Assembly (NCBI RefSeq): GCF_001905845.1
Contig: NZ_LIVZ01000005.1
Coordinates: forward strand, 124,001-188,000
Reading direction: 5' to 3'
DNA length: 64,000 nt
Origin: Streptomyces sp. TSRI0107
GTDB taxonomy: Bacteria > Actinomycetota > Actinomycetes > Streptomycetales > Streptomycetaceae
Under the pieces are notes generated by a model. The model was not told the DNA's origin. It did no database searches and saw only the letters and a list, made by a program, of their open reading frames with translations. Every line of letters begins with the position of its first letter. Positions within the stretch are counted from its first letter, which is position 1. Of the stretch, positions 41,305-49,360 are shown in pieces. A program made the translations under genes and the position numbers.

Positions 41305-42624
41305 ATGCTGGCCTCTCTCGGTAACCTGCCCGAGCTGGCCCGCCAACTCTCCGGCCTGGGTGGCTGCACCCACCCGGTCCGCCTCGACGGTCACCGCACC
41401 GAATACGACGTCGACACCCGCACGGGTGAGATCGGCAGCGTCCTGCACCACCTCGACTCCGCATCCCTCCCCGCCGGCCAACTCCTCGTCCGCTGCAACA
41501 ACCGCCGGGCCACCCGTTGTCCGGCCTGCGCCGAGGTCTACCGCCGCGACACCTACCACCTGATCACCGCCGGACTCCGCGGCGGCAAGGGCACCTCCGA
41601 CCAGGTCGCCACCCACCCGCGTGTCTTCGCCACCTTCACCGCCCCCGGTTTTGGTCCGGTCCACAACCGCCGCACCGACGGACGTCCCTGCCGCTGCGGC
41701 ACCCACCACGACCAGGAGGACGCCGCGCTCGGCACCCCGCTCAACCCGGACAGCTACGACTACGAGGCGGCGGTTCTCTGGAACGCGCACGCCGGGGCCC
41801 TGTGGCGACGCTTCTCGATCTACCTCGGCCGGAAGGTCGCCAAGCGGGCCGGGCTCACTCAGCGCACTTTCCGCGACCACGCCCGTATCTCCTTCGCCAA
41901 GGTCGCCGAGTACCAGAAGCGCGGGGCCGTCCACTTCCACGCGGTCATCCGCATCGACGGCCCAGAAGGCGGGGATACCTCACCTCCGCCCTGGGCCACC
42001 GCCGAGCTGCTTACCGACTCCATCCGCGCGGCCGCGACCACCGCACGTATCGACGGCCCAGTCATCGATGGCCGCGCCTATGCCTTCGCCTTCGGGCGTC
42101 AGCTCGACGTCCGCCCGATCCGCTCTGCGGACTTCGACGGCGGCCAGGAACTGACTGAGCGGGCCGTCGCCGCCTACATCGCCAAGTACGCGACCAAAGG
42201 CGCCGAGACGGCAACCGGCACCCTGGACCGGCCGATCCGCTTCCTGGCCGAACTGGCACAGGCCCGCATCAGCGACCATGCCCGCCGCATGATCCGCACC
42301 GCCTGGGCCCTTGGCGCCCGCAAGGATCTCGAACACCTCCGCCTGCGCGCCTGGGCCCACACGCTCGGTTTCCGCGGCCACTTCTCCACCAAGTCCCGCC
42401 GCTACTCCACCACCCTCGGCGCCCTCCGCACCGCCCGTGCCGCCTGGCGACGGGCCCAGACGGCTCCGCCCGCCCCTCAGGACGGCGACACCACGCTCGT
42501 CCTCGCCCACTGGGTGTTCGCCGGAACCGGCCTCAGCGCCGCCGAGACCTGGCTCGCCGCGTCTCTCGAACCTGCCATCGGAACGGAAGGAGAACCGACA
42601 TGGACCACCGTCACGACGAGCTGA
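41305..42624 (+). CDS. HUH rolling-circle replication initiator (RepSA type)
   Basis: This initiator nicks the element's origin for rolling-circle replication after excision. From the ATG at 41305 it has 439 residues. A Cys cluster (CNNRRATRCPAC, near residue 64) is followed by the metal-binding HFH (H210, H212) and the catalytic tyrosine region VAAYIAKYATKG (Y291/Y295). This ATG has no good ribosome site. An in-frame ATC at 41263 lies 4 nt after AAAGGAAG and may be the real, non-canonical start, adding 14 residues. The frame is open further upstream but overlaps the spread gene. The end overlaps the excisionase gene by 25 nt. Confidence 0.85.
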   Translation: MLASLGNLPELARQLSGLGGCTHPVRLDGHRTEYDVDTRTGEIGSVLHHLDSASLPAGQLLVRCNNRRATRCPACAEVYRRDTYHLITAGLRGGKGTSDQVATHPRVFATFTAPGFGPVHNRRTDGRPCRCGTHHDQEDAALGTPLNPDSYDYEAAVLWNAHAGALWRRFSIYLGRKVAKRAGLTQRTFRDHARISFAKVAEYQKRGAVHFHAVIRIDGPEGGDTSPPPWATAELLTDSIRAAATTARIDGPVIDGRAYAFAFGRQLDVRPIRSADFDGGQELTERAVAAYIAKYATKGAETATGTLDRPIRFLAELAQARISDHARRMIRTAWALGARKDLEHLRLRAWAHTLGFRGHFSTKSRRYSTTLGALRTARAAWRRAQTAPPAPQDGDTTLVLAHWVFAGTGLSAAETWLAASLEPAIGTEGEPTWTTVTTS

Positions 42625-42794
42625 TGACTGTCCGCCAGGTGCTCGACGAACTGGGCGGTGTCTCTCGACGGACCTTCTACCGCTGGCGGGAGCTGGGGCT
42701 GGGGCCTGAGGCGTTCAAGCTCCCCAATGGAGAGCTCCGAATCTGGCGAAGCGACTTCGCCACGTGGCTGCGACAGCTGGAGGCGGCGGCGTGA
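42600..42794 (+). CDS. xis: Excisionase-like small HTH protein
   Basis: This 64-residue protein has a MerR/excisionase-type helix-turn-helix (MTVRQVLDELGGVSRRTFYR), then a wing WRELGLGPEAFKLPNGELRI and WRSDFATWL, the pattern of AICE Xis proteins. It bends DNA at the attachment site and directs the integrase toward excision. The ATG follows GGAAGGAG inside the end of the replication gene, and its stop overlaps the integrase GTG (GTGA), so all three are coupled. Confidence 0.85.
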   Translation: MDHRHDELMTVRQVLDELGGVSRRTFYRWRELGLGPEAFKLPNGELRIWRSDFATWLRQLEAAA

Positions 42795-44164
42795 AGTCTC
42801 TCGACGTGAAGGTCTGGGGCGTCCGAAAGCGGAACACCAAAACGCCCTCATACGGCGTCCGCTGGTCCGTGGCCGGCAATGTCTTCTCAGACTCCTTCCG
42901 CACCAAGGCGCTCGCCGACCACTACCGCGCGAAGCTGATGCGGGCGATGCGCGACGGTGAGGAGTTCGACACGGAGTCGGGCCTTCCGGCCTCTATGGAA
43001 GAGAAGAAGTCGGCCGTGTCGTGGTACGCCTTCGCCCTCAGGTACCTCGCCATGAAGTGGCCCCACGCCGCCCCCAACACACGGGACGGCATCAACGAAT
43101 CACTTACCAGCGTGACGGTGGAACTCCTCGACGACCGCGCCGGACGTCCGTCCGATGAGGCGCTTCGTAAGGCACTTCGTAACTGGGCCTTCGTCTTGCC
43201 GGGGCCTGACGATCGGGAAGTCCCGGACGACGTGCGGAACGTTCTCCACTGGGTGTCCAAAGCCTCTCGACCGCTCGCCGATCTCGCTGAGCCCGCCACG
43301 GCCCGCGCGGTTCTCGACTCACTGAAGCTCAAGCTCGACGGCACGGCAGCCGCGGCGGAAACCGTGCGGCGTAAGCGTCGGACGCTCGTCAACGCCGCGA
43401 ACTATGCGGTCGACCTGGGGGAACTGCGGGAGAACCCCATCACGGCGGTCCGCTGGCAGAAACCGAAGGTGTCCAACCAGGTGGACCCGCGCGTCGTCGC
43501 CAACCCTGAGCAGGCTCGCAGCCTCTTGGCGGCCGTCTCCTATGTGGGCGGATACCGGCGTGCCCGAGGCCGTCGCCTCGTGGGCCTGTTCGCCGCCATG
43601 TACTTCGGCGGTCTCCGGCCGACGGAAGCGGTAGGCCTCGTCGAGACGGACCTGACCCTTCCCGAACGGGGCTGGGGCTCGGCACTGCTCCATCGGACTC
43701 GCCCGTCGGTCGGCAAGCAGTGGACCGACTCGGGGGAGACCCACGACGACCGCGGGCTGAAGAACCGACCGACCGAGGACGTGAGGCGGGTGCCGATCCC
43801 GCCTCACCTCGTCGCCGTGCTCCGCGAGCACCTGGCCACCTTCGGTACGGCGGACGACGGACGGCTCTTTTTCAGCGAGAAGGGTTCGGTCGTCCCGTCC
43901 TCGACCTACTACCGCGTGTGGCAGGAAGCCCGGCTCCTCGCGCTCCCGCCGGCCGTCGCAGCCTCGCCGCTCGCGAGTCGGCCGTACGACCTCCGCCACT
44001 CGGCGCTGTCGACGTGGCTGAACGCGGGTGTCGACCCGACCGAGGTGGCCGAGCGTGCCGGCAACAGCGTGGAGGTCCTGCTGACCCGCTACGCGAAGTG
44101 CCTCGACGGCCGGCAGGACGTCGCCAACCGGCGTATCGAGGACCTCTTGCGTGAATACGAGTGA
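42791..44164 (+). CDS. int: Site-specific tyrosine recombinase (integrase)
   Basis: This 457-residue phage-type integrase catalyses integration into and excision from the tRNA-Arg site. An N-terminal SAM-like DNA-binding region is followed by the catalytic domain: R276 in GLRPTEA, the R402-H403 pair in YDLRHSALS (the first His of HxxR is Tyr399) and the nucleophile Y434 in LLTRYAKC. The GTG overlaps the xis stop. It lies 1.6 kb from attR, with a small gene and a NERD gene between, whereas in many AICEs int directly abuts the att site. Confidence 0.93.
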   Translation: MKSLDVKVWGVRKRNTKTPSYGVRWSVAGNVFSDSFRTKALADHYRAKLMRAMRDGEEFDTESGLPASMEEKKSAVSWYAFALRYLAMKWPHAAPNTRDGINESLTSVTVELLDDRAGRPSDEALRKALRNWAFVLPGPDDREVPDDVRNVLHWVSKASRPLADLAEPATARAVLDSLKLKLDGTAAAAETVRRKRRTLVNAANYAVDLGELRENPITAVRWQKPKVSNQVDPRVVANPEQARSLLAAVSYVGGYRRARGRRLVGLFAAMYFGGLRPTEAVGLVETDLTLPERGWGSALLHRTRPSVGKQWTDSGETHDDRGLKNRPTEDVRRVPIPPHLVAVLREHLATFGTADDGRLFFSEKGSVVPSSTYYRVWQEARLLALPPAVAASPLASRPYDLRHSALSTWLNAGVDPTEVAERAGNSVEVLLTRYAKCLDGRQDVANRRIEDLLREYE

Positions 44165-44540
44165 TCGCACGGAACCTGGGCCTCATACTTCCGGCGTGGA
44201 CATATCCGACGATGGCCAAAGGCTCGATCTTGAGTGGGTGGAGGTTGGCAACAACGTATGCGGTGTTCTGCGTGGTTGCCGGGACGCCTCTGCGGTGGCC
44301 CAGCACTTCGTGCGGACGGGGTGGAGTTCTAGGTCGTCTTCCTGGCGCGGCTACGAGGTCGAAACCAGCTGGTGCCGGCTTGAGGTCGAGCCGATCGAGG
44401 GTCCGGACATTCTGCTGAACGGAGTCGTAGACCCTCAGTGTTTTGACGAGCTCGGCGGCGTACTCCATCGCCTCGGTTTGAGCTACTCACTGGAGCTCTA
44501 CGAGGGAGACGACACCCTGGTTCGCGAGATCCAAGTGTGA
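44151..44540 (+). CDS. Hypothetical 129-aa protein after integrase
   Basis: A soluble, acidic, beta-rich protein (LDLEWVEVGNNVCGVLRGC, EVETSWCRLEVEPIEGPDIL, LSYSLELYEGD) without a recognised family. The start used is a GTG inside the last codons of int; later starts are possible. Its position between int and attR marks it as integrated cargo. It ends before a clear terminator. Confidence 0.55.
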   Translation: MNTSDRTEPGPHTSGVDISDDGQRLDLEWVEVGNNVCGVLRGCRDASAVAQHFVRTGWSSRSSSWRGYEVETSWCRLEVEPIEGPDILLNGVVDPQCFDELGGVLHRLGLSYSLELYEGDDTLVREIQV

Positions 44541-44557
44541 TGAGTGAGTTGACGTGC

Positions 44558-44585
44558 GAGGCCCCGGCACATTGTCCGGGGCCTC
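44558..44585 (+). terminator. Terminator after int operon
   Basis: GAGGCCCCGG-N8-CCGGGGCCTC forms a perfect 10-bp stem and is followed by TCTCGTTCT. It ends the rep-xis-int transcript. Confidence 0.8.
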
Positions 44586-44644
44586 TCTCGTTCTGAGCCC
44601 TACCTGCTGCGATGCTTCGAGTTGAGAGCGGACGAGGGGGGCTC

Positions 44645-45499
44645 GTGGAGCTGAAGGTCACGCGCTGGAAGCGGTACGGGCATGATCGTTTGTACGCGAA
44701 TCTGCCCGATGGCACTGCGGTCGGCTGGGCAGACGTGAGGACGGGGGATATCACCGTCCTGGTCGCTGAGTATCGCGACGACGTGATCGCCGTGCTGACA
44801 CACCACTTACGGGACAACCCCGAGCCGGTCCTGCCACAGGGGGCACCTGAGGCTGAAACCCGCCCGATGCTGCCGCCTTTGACGCCGACCGACGACCTGT
44901 CTGCCAACCGTCCTGGTGAGTCCCTCCGCGACCTGCTCGATAAGTCCGGCGTAGGTCTGATCGAACGGGTCGTCTCACAGCTCCTGCGGCGTCCCACGGA
45001 CTGGGACTCCTGGCGGAAGGGGCTGGCGGGGGAGAAGAGAGTGGGGGCCGAGCTGAACCGCTTAGCGCGCCACGGTTGGCGTGTCCTGCACTCCATCCCC
45101 CTGGCCAACAAGGTGGATGTCGATCACTTGTTGATCGGTCCCGGCGGGGTGTTCAGCATCAACACAAAGCACCACCACAAAAGGGCCGTATGGGTCGGCG
45201 ACGATTCCGTGAAGGTCGACCACGGAAAGCCGGCGCCCTACGCACGCAAGAGCCGGGCGGAGGCCAAGCGAGTGGCCCGAGTGCTTGAGCACTACTGCGG
45301 CTTTCCCGTACCGGTGGAGCCGGTGCTCGTCTTCGTCGGCGTCACCGATCTGAAGGTGGTCGCCACACAGCTCAGCGTGCGCGTGTATCAGGAGCGTCAG
45401 GTAGCGGCACTGGCGCCGCTCTCAGGGGTGCTGACTCCCGAGCAGGTCGAGCAGGTGTACAGCGTCGCTCGCCACCGCCAGGCCTGGCTTCAGGCTTGA
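44645..45499 (+). CDS. NERD-domain protein, AICE copy
   Basis: This 284-residue protein has the same two modules as the chromosomal protein at 15914. The N-terminal module shows YGHDRLYANLPDGTAVGWAD and DDLSANRPGESL. The NERD domain shows KGLAGEKRVGAELNRLARHG, then VDVDHLLIGPGGVFSINTKHH (near residue 165). Here the domain keeps the conserved Asp and an NTKHH segment, so it looks like the active nuclease-related form, unlike the chromosomal copy. Two rare TTA codons occur. The GTG at 44645 with GAGGGGG is chosen; an ATG 33 nt earlier is possible. It may be a defence or DNA-processing cargo gene (inference). Confidence 0.75.
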   Translation: MELKVTRWKRYGHDRLYANLPDGTAVGWADVRTGDITVLVAEYRDDVIAVLTHHLRDNPEPVLPQGAPEAETRPMLPPLTPTDDLSANRPGESLRDLLDKSGVGLIERVVSQLLRRPTDWDSWRKGLAGEKRVGAELNRLARHGWRVLHSIPLANKVDVDHLLIGPGGVFSINTKHHHKRAVWVGDDSVKVDHGKPAPYARKSRAEAKRVARVLEHYCGFPVPVEPVLVFVGVTDLKVVATQLSVRVYQERQVAALAPLSGVLTPEQVEQVYSVARHRQAWLQA

Positions 45500-45709
45500 G
45501 CTGTGTGTGCCCGGTGAGCAGCCCCCTCGCGAGAGCTGTGGGTGGCCTCCAAGGCATGACCATCGTTGGGGCTGGGCCATCTGGCCGCGGTGCGGGTCCT
45601 CGCTCTTTCCCGGACCTCACCTGCGGCGACGCTCCAAGATCCCGTCCACGCCTCGTCCACAGCCCCCGACATACGGCCGCTCCGGGCCGCATACGGCTGC
45701 ACATACGCG

Positions 45710-45750
45710 AAGACCCCGGCCTCAGCGTTTCCGCTGGTGACGGGGTCTTT
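45710..45750. terminator. Terminator copy inside the right end of the element
   Basis: An AAGACCCCG/CGGGGTCTT hairpin with an inner stem, close in sequence to 22959-23000. It stands directly downstream of tRNA-Arg on the minus strand and now ends that transcript. It belongs to the element side of the junction. Confidence 0.8.
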
Positions 45751-45763
45751 GGGCACCTCATAC

Positions 45764-45811
45764 AGGGTGCCCCCGGCAGGATTCGAACCTGCGCACACGG
45801 CTCCGGAGGCC
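45764..45811. repeat. attR: 48-bp repeat within tRNA-Arg
   Basis: Identical to 23014-23061. It spans the anticodon arm to the 3' end of the intact tRNA gene; the 5' part of the tRNA continues to 45839 in chromosomal DNA. Confidence 0.95.
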
Positions 45812-45839
45812 GTTGCTCTATCCCCTGAGCTACGGGGGC
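45768..45839 (-). tRNA. tRNA-Arg, anticodon CCG
   Basis: This 72-nt gene folds into a complete cloverleaf: acceptor GCCCCCG/CGGGGGC, an anticodon loop CTCCGGA with anticodon CCG (reads CGG), T arm GCAGG-TTCGAAT-CCTGC and discriminator A. CCA is not encoded. It is intact because the element carries the 3' portion. The CGG codon is common in Streptomyces, so keeping the tRNA functional matters for the host. Confidence 0.95.
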
Positions 45840-46013
45840 TTCGTCGTTCGCGGTGTCTCGCGGCGACGGGTAGAACACTACCAGCTCCGCAGGGGTGTTC
45901 ATGAACGGGTTTTGCGGGGCGGGGCGTCTTCGGGGGGAGGGTGGGGGCGCCCGCAGGGGGTGGAAGTGGGGAAAACCGGGACGCGGTGGCCGGTCCGGAC
46001 CTACTCTCAAGTT

Positions 46014-46472
46014 GTGTCAGGCGCGTCGGGCCGGGTGCTTGTGGTGGACGACAACAAGGTCATCCGGCAGCTGATCAGGGTCAATCTCGAGCTGGAGGGC
46101 CTCGAGGTCGTGACCGCGGCCGATGGTGCCGAGTGTCTGGAAGTGGTGCATGAGGTGCGGCCGGATGTCGTGACCCTCGATGTGGTGATGCCGCGGCTGG
46201 ACGGGCTGCGGACCGCCGCGCGGCTGCGGGCCGACCCGCGGACGTGTGATCTTCCGCTCGCCATCGTCAGTGCCTGTACGCAGTACGAGGTGGAGAGCGG
46301 TCTGGACCTCGGCGTCGATGCCTTCCTCGCCAAGCCTTTCGAGCCGACGGAGCTCGTGCGCATCGTTCGGCGGTTGATCGAGGGGCGGGGGGACGGGCCG
46401 AGCGGGCCCGGCTGCGGGCTGCTCGGCGCGGAGGAAGGGGAGATCGCCGGGCGCGGACGCGCTGGTCATTGA
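46014..46472 (+). CDS. Single-domain response regulator
   Basis: This 152-residue CheY-like receiver has the acidic pair in VLVVDDNKV (residues 8-16), a phosphorylatable Asp in PDVVTLDVVMPRLDG (near 55), a Ser/Thr in AIVSACTQY and a Lys in AFLAKPFEP (near 108). There is no DNA-binding domain; the C-terminal 35 residues are Gly-rich. It probably acts by protein contact. The GTG at 46014 has no clear ribosome site, so the transcript may be leaderless. No kinase is adjacent. The next 280 bp are non-coding with GCACGCCGAG-like repeats. Confidence 0.8.
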   Translation: MSGASGRVLVVDDNKVIRQLIRVNLELEGLEVVTAADGAECLEVVHEVRPDVVTLDVVMPRLDGLRTAARLRADPRTCDLPLAIVSACTQYEVESGLDLGVDAFLAKPFEPTELVRIVRRLIEGRGDGPSGPGCGLLGAEEGEIAGRGRAGH

Positions 46473-46754
46473 TCTGCCGGTACGGGCGTGAAGGTCGATG
46501 AGTGGTGCGGTGAGGTCGTGCGGTGGTGGGGTGTGTTTGTCGAGCACACCGTGCACGCCGAGGGCACCGCGCACGCCGAGCACGCTCAGCGCCCAGCGCC
46601 CTGTGCCTCCCCGTGGCGAGCCAACCCCACGCCGGCAACTGCCCGACGCAGCGCCCTCTCCTCCCCCCACCAGCCCACCACCCCTCGTCCACATGCCGGA
46701 ACCCTCCCCAAACCGGCTCGCATACCCACCCCCCTCCTCCCCTACGCTTGTCCC

Positions 46755-47792
46755 GTGACCCCCGTCGAGCTCTCGCGCACCGTGCTGCACGCGGTGCGTT
46801 GTGCTGTCGACGCGGGGGAGCTGAGGGTGACCGTTCCTGCGCGGGTCGTGGTGGCGCCGCCGGGGCCGGGGGGCTGGGGGGACTACGCGACCAACGTCGC
46901 GCTGCAGCTGGCGCGGCCCGCCGGGCAGCCGGCGCTGCGGGTCGCCGAGGTGATCCGGCCCTATCTGGCGGCGGCGAGCGGAGTCACCGGTGTCGAGATC
47001 ACCGGGCCCGGGTTTCTCAATATCCGGCTGACGGCCTCCGCGGCCGAGGGGCTCGTGCGGCGGATCCTCGGTGAGGGGCTCGCGTACGGGCACGGTGACG
47101 GTCTCGCCGGGCAGGTCGTCTCCCTTCGTATCCCGTACGACGCGCGTGCCGAGGTCGTCGCCGACGCCATCGTGCGGATCGTCTCCAGCCAGGGCGGGCG
47201 GGCCGAGGTGGCGCACGGGGAGCCCGTGACGCTGCGGCCGGTGCCCGCGCCGGAGGATCCCGCCCCGCTCGGGCCCGACGCCGCCCGCTGGGCGCTGCTG
47301 CATCCGGCGCCGCACGACCGGCCCCGGATCTCCGCCGACCATCTCGTCCAGCGGGAGAGCAATCCCCTCTTCCGCGTTCGCTACGCCCATGCCCGCACCC
47401 GGGCTCTCGGGCGCAACGCCGCCGATCTCGGCTTCACCTCCGAGCCCGGCCCGCTCGGCGACCTCGACCACATCGAAGACCACGCCGACGACCACATCGA
47501 CGACCGCGCCGACGGCCGCGCCGGCGGCCACGTCGACCCTCTGCTCGCCTCCCTCGCCGATCACCCCCGGGTTCTCGCCGCGGCCGCCACCCATCGCGCC
47601 CCGGATCGTCTCGCCCGGCACCTCGTCACCGTCGCCGATGCCGTTCTCCCCATCCTGCCCGCCGTGCTGCCGCGTGGTGAGGAGAAACCCTCGGCCGCCC
47701 ACCGTGCCCGGCTCGCCCTCGCCGAAGCCGCCGGGACGGTGCTGGCCGGCGGCCTGTCCCTGCTCGGCATCGACGCACCCGAACATCTCTGA
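46755..47792 (+). CDS. nrtL: ArgS-related anticodon-binding protein NrtL
   Basis: This 345-residue protein looks like arginyl-tRNA synthetase with the catalytic core removed. The N-terminal additional domain ([36 protein letters not shown]) is joined through a short linker to a C-terminal DALR anticodon-binding domain ([20 protein letters not shown], near residue 200). No HIGH or KMSKS motif is present, so it cannot charge tRNA. The gene replaces argS upstream of lysA in actinobacteria. It lies 17 bp before lysA and is probably co-transcribed with it; its role may be regulatory. GTG start. Confidence 0.85.
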   Translation: MTPVELSRTVLHAVRCAVDAGELRVTVPARVVVAPPGPGGWGDYATNVALQLARPAGQPALRVAEVIRPYLAAASGVTGVEITGPGFLNIRLTASAAEGLVRRILGEGLAYGHGDGLAGQVVSLRIPYDARAEVVADAIVRIVSSQGGRAEVAHGEPVTLRPVPAPEDPAPLGPDAARWALLHPAPHDRPRISADHLVQRESNPLFRVRYAHARTRALGRNAADLGFTSEPGPLGDLDHIEDHADDHIDDRADGRAGGHVDPLLASLADHPRVLAAAATHRAPDRLARHLVTVADAVLPILPAVLPRGEEKPSAAHRARLALAEAAGTVLAGGLSLLGIDAPEHL

Positions 47793-47809
47793 GAGAGCCA
47801 CGACACGTC

Positions 47810-49201
47810 ATGAGCCGTTCCGCACATCCCGCCGGGCCCCGCTACGCCGACGTCCTGCCCGAGGGCCACTACTCCGCGCCGCCCGCCGATCTCAACGCCC
47901 TCGACGCCAAGGTGTGGGCGCAGACCGTCAGCCGGGACGAGGACGGGGTCCTCACCGTCGGCGGTATCGACGTCAAGCGCCTCGCCGAGGAGTTCGGCAC
48001 CCCGGCGTACATCCTCGACGAGACCGACTTCCGGGCGCGGGCGCGGGCCTGGCGCACCGCCTTCGGTCACGACGCCGACGTCTTCTACGCCGGCAAGGCG
48101 TTCCTGTCCCGCGCGGTGGTGCGGTGGCTGCACGAGGAGGGGCTGAACCTCGACGTCTGCTCCGGTGGCGAGCTGGCGACCGCGCTGTCCGCCGGGATGC
48201 CCGCCGACCGGATCGCCTTCCACGGCAACAACAAGTCCCCGGCGGAGATCGAGCGGGCCGTGCGTGCCGGAGTCGGGCGGATCGTGCTCGACTCCTTCCA
48301 GGAGATCGTGCGGGTCGCGCACATCGCCCGGGAGCTCGGCAAGCGGCAGCGGGTGCAGATTCGTATCACTGTCGGGGTCGAGGCGCACACGCACGAGTTC
48401 ATCGCGACCGCCCACGAGGACCAGAAGTTCGGCATCCCGCTCGCGGGCGGGCAGGCCGCCGAGGCCGTGCGGCGGGCGCTGCAGCTGGACGGGCTGGAGC
48501 TGATCGGGATCCACTCGCACATCGGGTCGCAGATCTTCGACATGTCCGGGTTCGAGGTCGCCGCCCACCGCGTGGTCGGGCTGCTGAAGGACATCCGGGA
48601 CGAACACGGCGTCGAGCTGCCCGAGATCGACCTCGGCGGCGGGCTCGGCATCGCGTACACGAGTGACGACGACCCGCGCGAGCCGCACGAGATCGCCAAG
48701 GCGCTCACCGAGATCGTCACCCGGGAGTGCGAGGCCGCCAGGCTGCGCACCCCGCGGATCTCCGTCGAGCCCGGGCGCGCCATCGTCGGCCCGACCGCGT
48801 TCACCCTGTACGAGGTCGGCACCGTCAAGCCGCTCGACGGGCTGCGGACGTACGTCTCCGTCGACGGCGGCATGTCGGACAACATCCGTACCGCGCTCTA
48901 CGACGCCGAGTACAGCGTCGCCCTGGTCTCCCGCGCCTCCGACGCCGAGCCGATGCTGGCCCGGGTCGTCGGCAAGCACTGTGAGAGCGGCGACATCGTG
49001 GTCCGGGACGCGTTCCTGCCCGCCGACCTGGCACCGGGCGACCTGATCGCCGTACCGGCCACCGGGGCGTACTGCCGGTCCATGGCCAGCAACTACAACC
49101 ATGTGCTCCGCCCGCCGGTCGTCGCCGTGAAGGACGGCGAGGCGCGGGTGATCGTCCGCCGGGAGACGGAGGACGATCTGCTGAGGCTCGACGTGGGCTG
49201 A
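47810..49201 (+). CDS. lysA: Diaminopimelate decarboxylase
   Basis: This 463-residue PLP enzyme of fold III makes L-lysine from meso-diaminopimelate, the last step of lysine synthesis. The PLP lysine is in [10 protein letters not shown] (near residue 94). Further motifs are [21 protein letters not shown] (near 240), the glycine-rich phosphate-binding [10 protein letters not shown] (near 275) and EPGRAIVGP (near 320). It is translated 17 bp after nrtL. It draws from the aspartate pathway shared with hom, thrC and thrB downstream. Confidence 0.95.
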   Translation: MSRSAHPAGPRYADVLPEGHYSAPPADLNALDAKVWAQTVSRDEDGVLTVGGIDVKRLAEEFGTPAYILDETDFRARARAWRTAFGHDADVFYAGKAFLSRAVVRWLHEEGLNLDVCSGGELATALSAGMPADRIAFHGNNKSPAEIERAVRAGVGRIVLDSFQEIVRVAHIARELGKRQRVQIRITVGVEAHTHEFIATAHEDQKFGIPLAGGQAAEAVRRALQLDGLELIGIHSHIGSQIFDMSGFEVAAHRVVGLLKDIRDEHGVELPEIDLGGGLGIAYTSDDDPREPHEIAKALTEIVTRECEAARLRTPRISVEPGRAIVGPTAFTLYEVGTVKPLDGLRTYVSVDGGMSDNIRTALYDAEYSVALVSRASDAEPMLARVVGKHCESGDIVVRDAFLPADLAPGDLIAVPATGAYCRSMASNYNHVLRPPVVAVKDGEARVIVRRETEDDLLRLDVG

Positions 49202-49360
49202 AGCCCGCCGCGAGCCGCCGGGGTGGAGGATCTGGAAGATCTTCTGTCGACCACTCTGCGGAAATGAAATAGATGTCTCACGATCCGGACCGGTGGCAGA
49301 AACTCCGGTCCGGTGAGTGAGACTGGTGAAACCGAAGACGGTAAGAGGAAACGAGGTCGG

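Larger units (their letters stand above)
23014..45811. mobile_element. Actinomycete integrative and conjugative element in tRNA-Arg
   Basis: The element is bounded by a 48-bp perfect direct repeat (23014-23061 and 45764-45811), so the excised circle would be 22,750 bp. It contains a tyrosine integrase and excisionase next to the tRNA, an HUH replication initiator, one FtsK-like DNA translocase, several small spread proteins and GntR repressors. This is the gene order of pSAM2/SLP1-like AICEs, which replicate by rolling circle and transfer double-stranded DNA. The left 10.5 kb is lower-G+C cargo. All core modules look intact except one frameshifted accessory gene. Confidence 0.92.
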
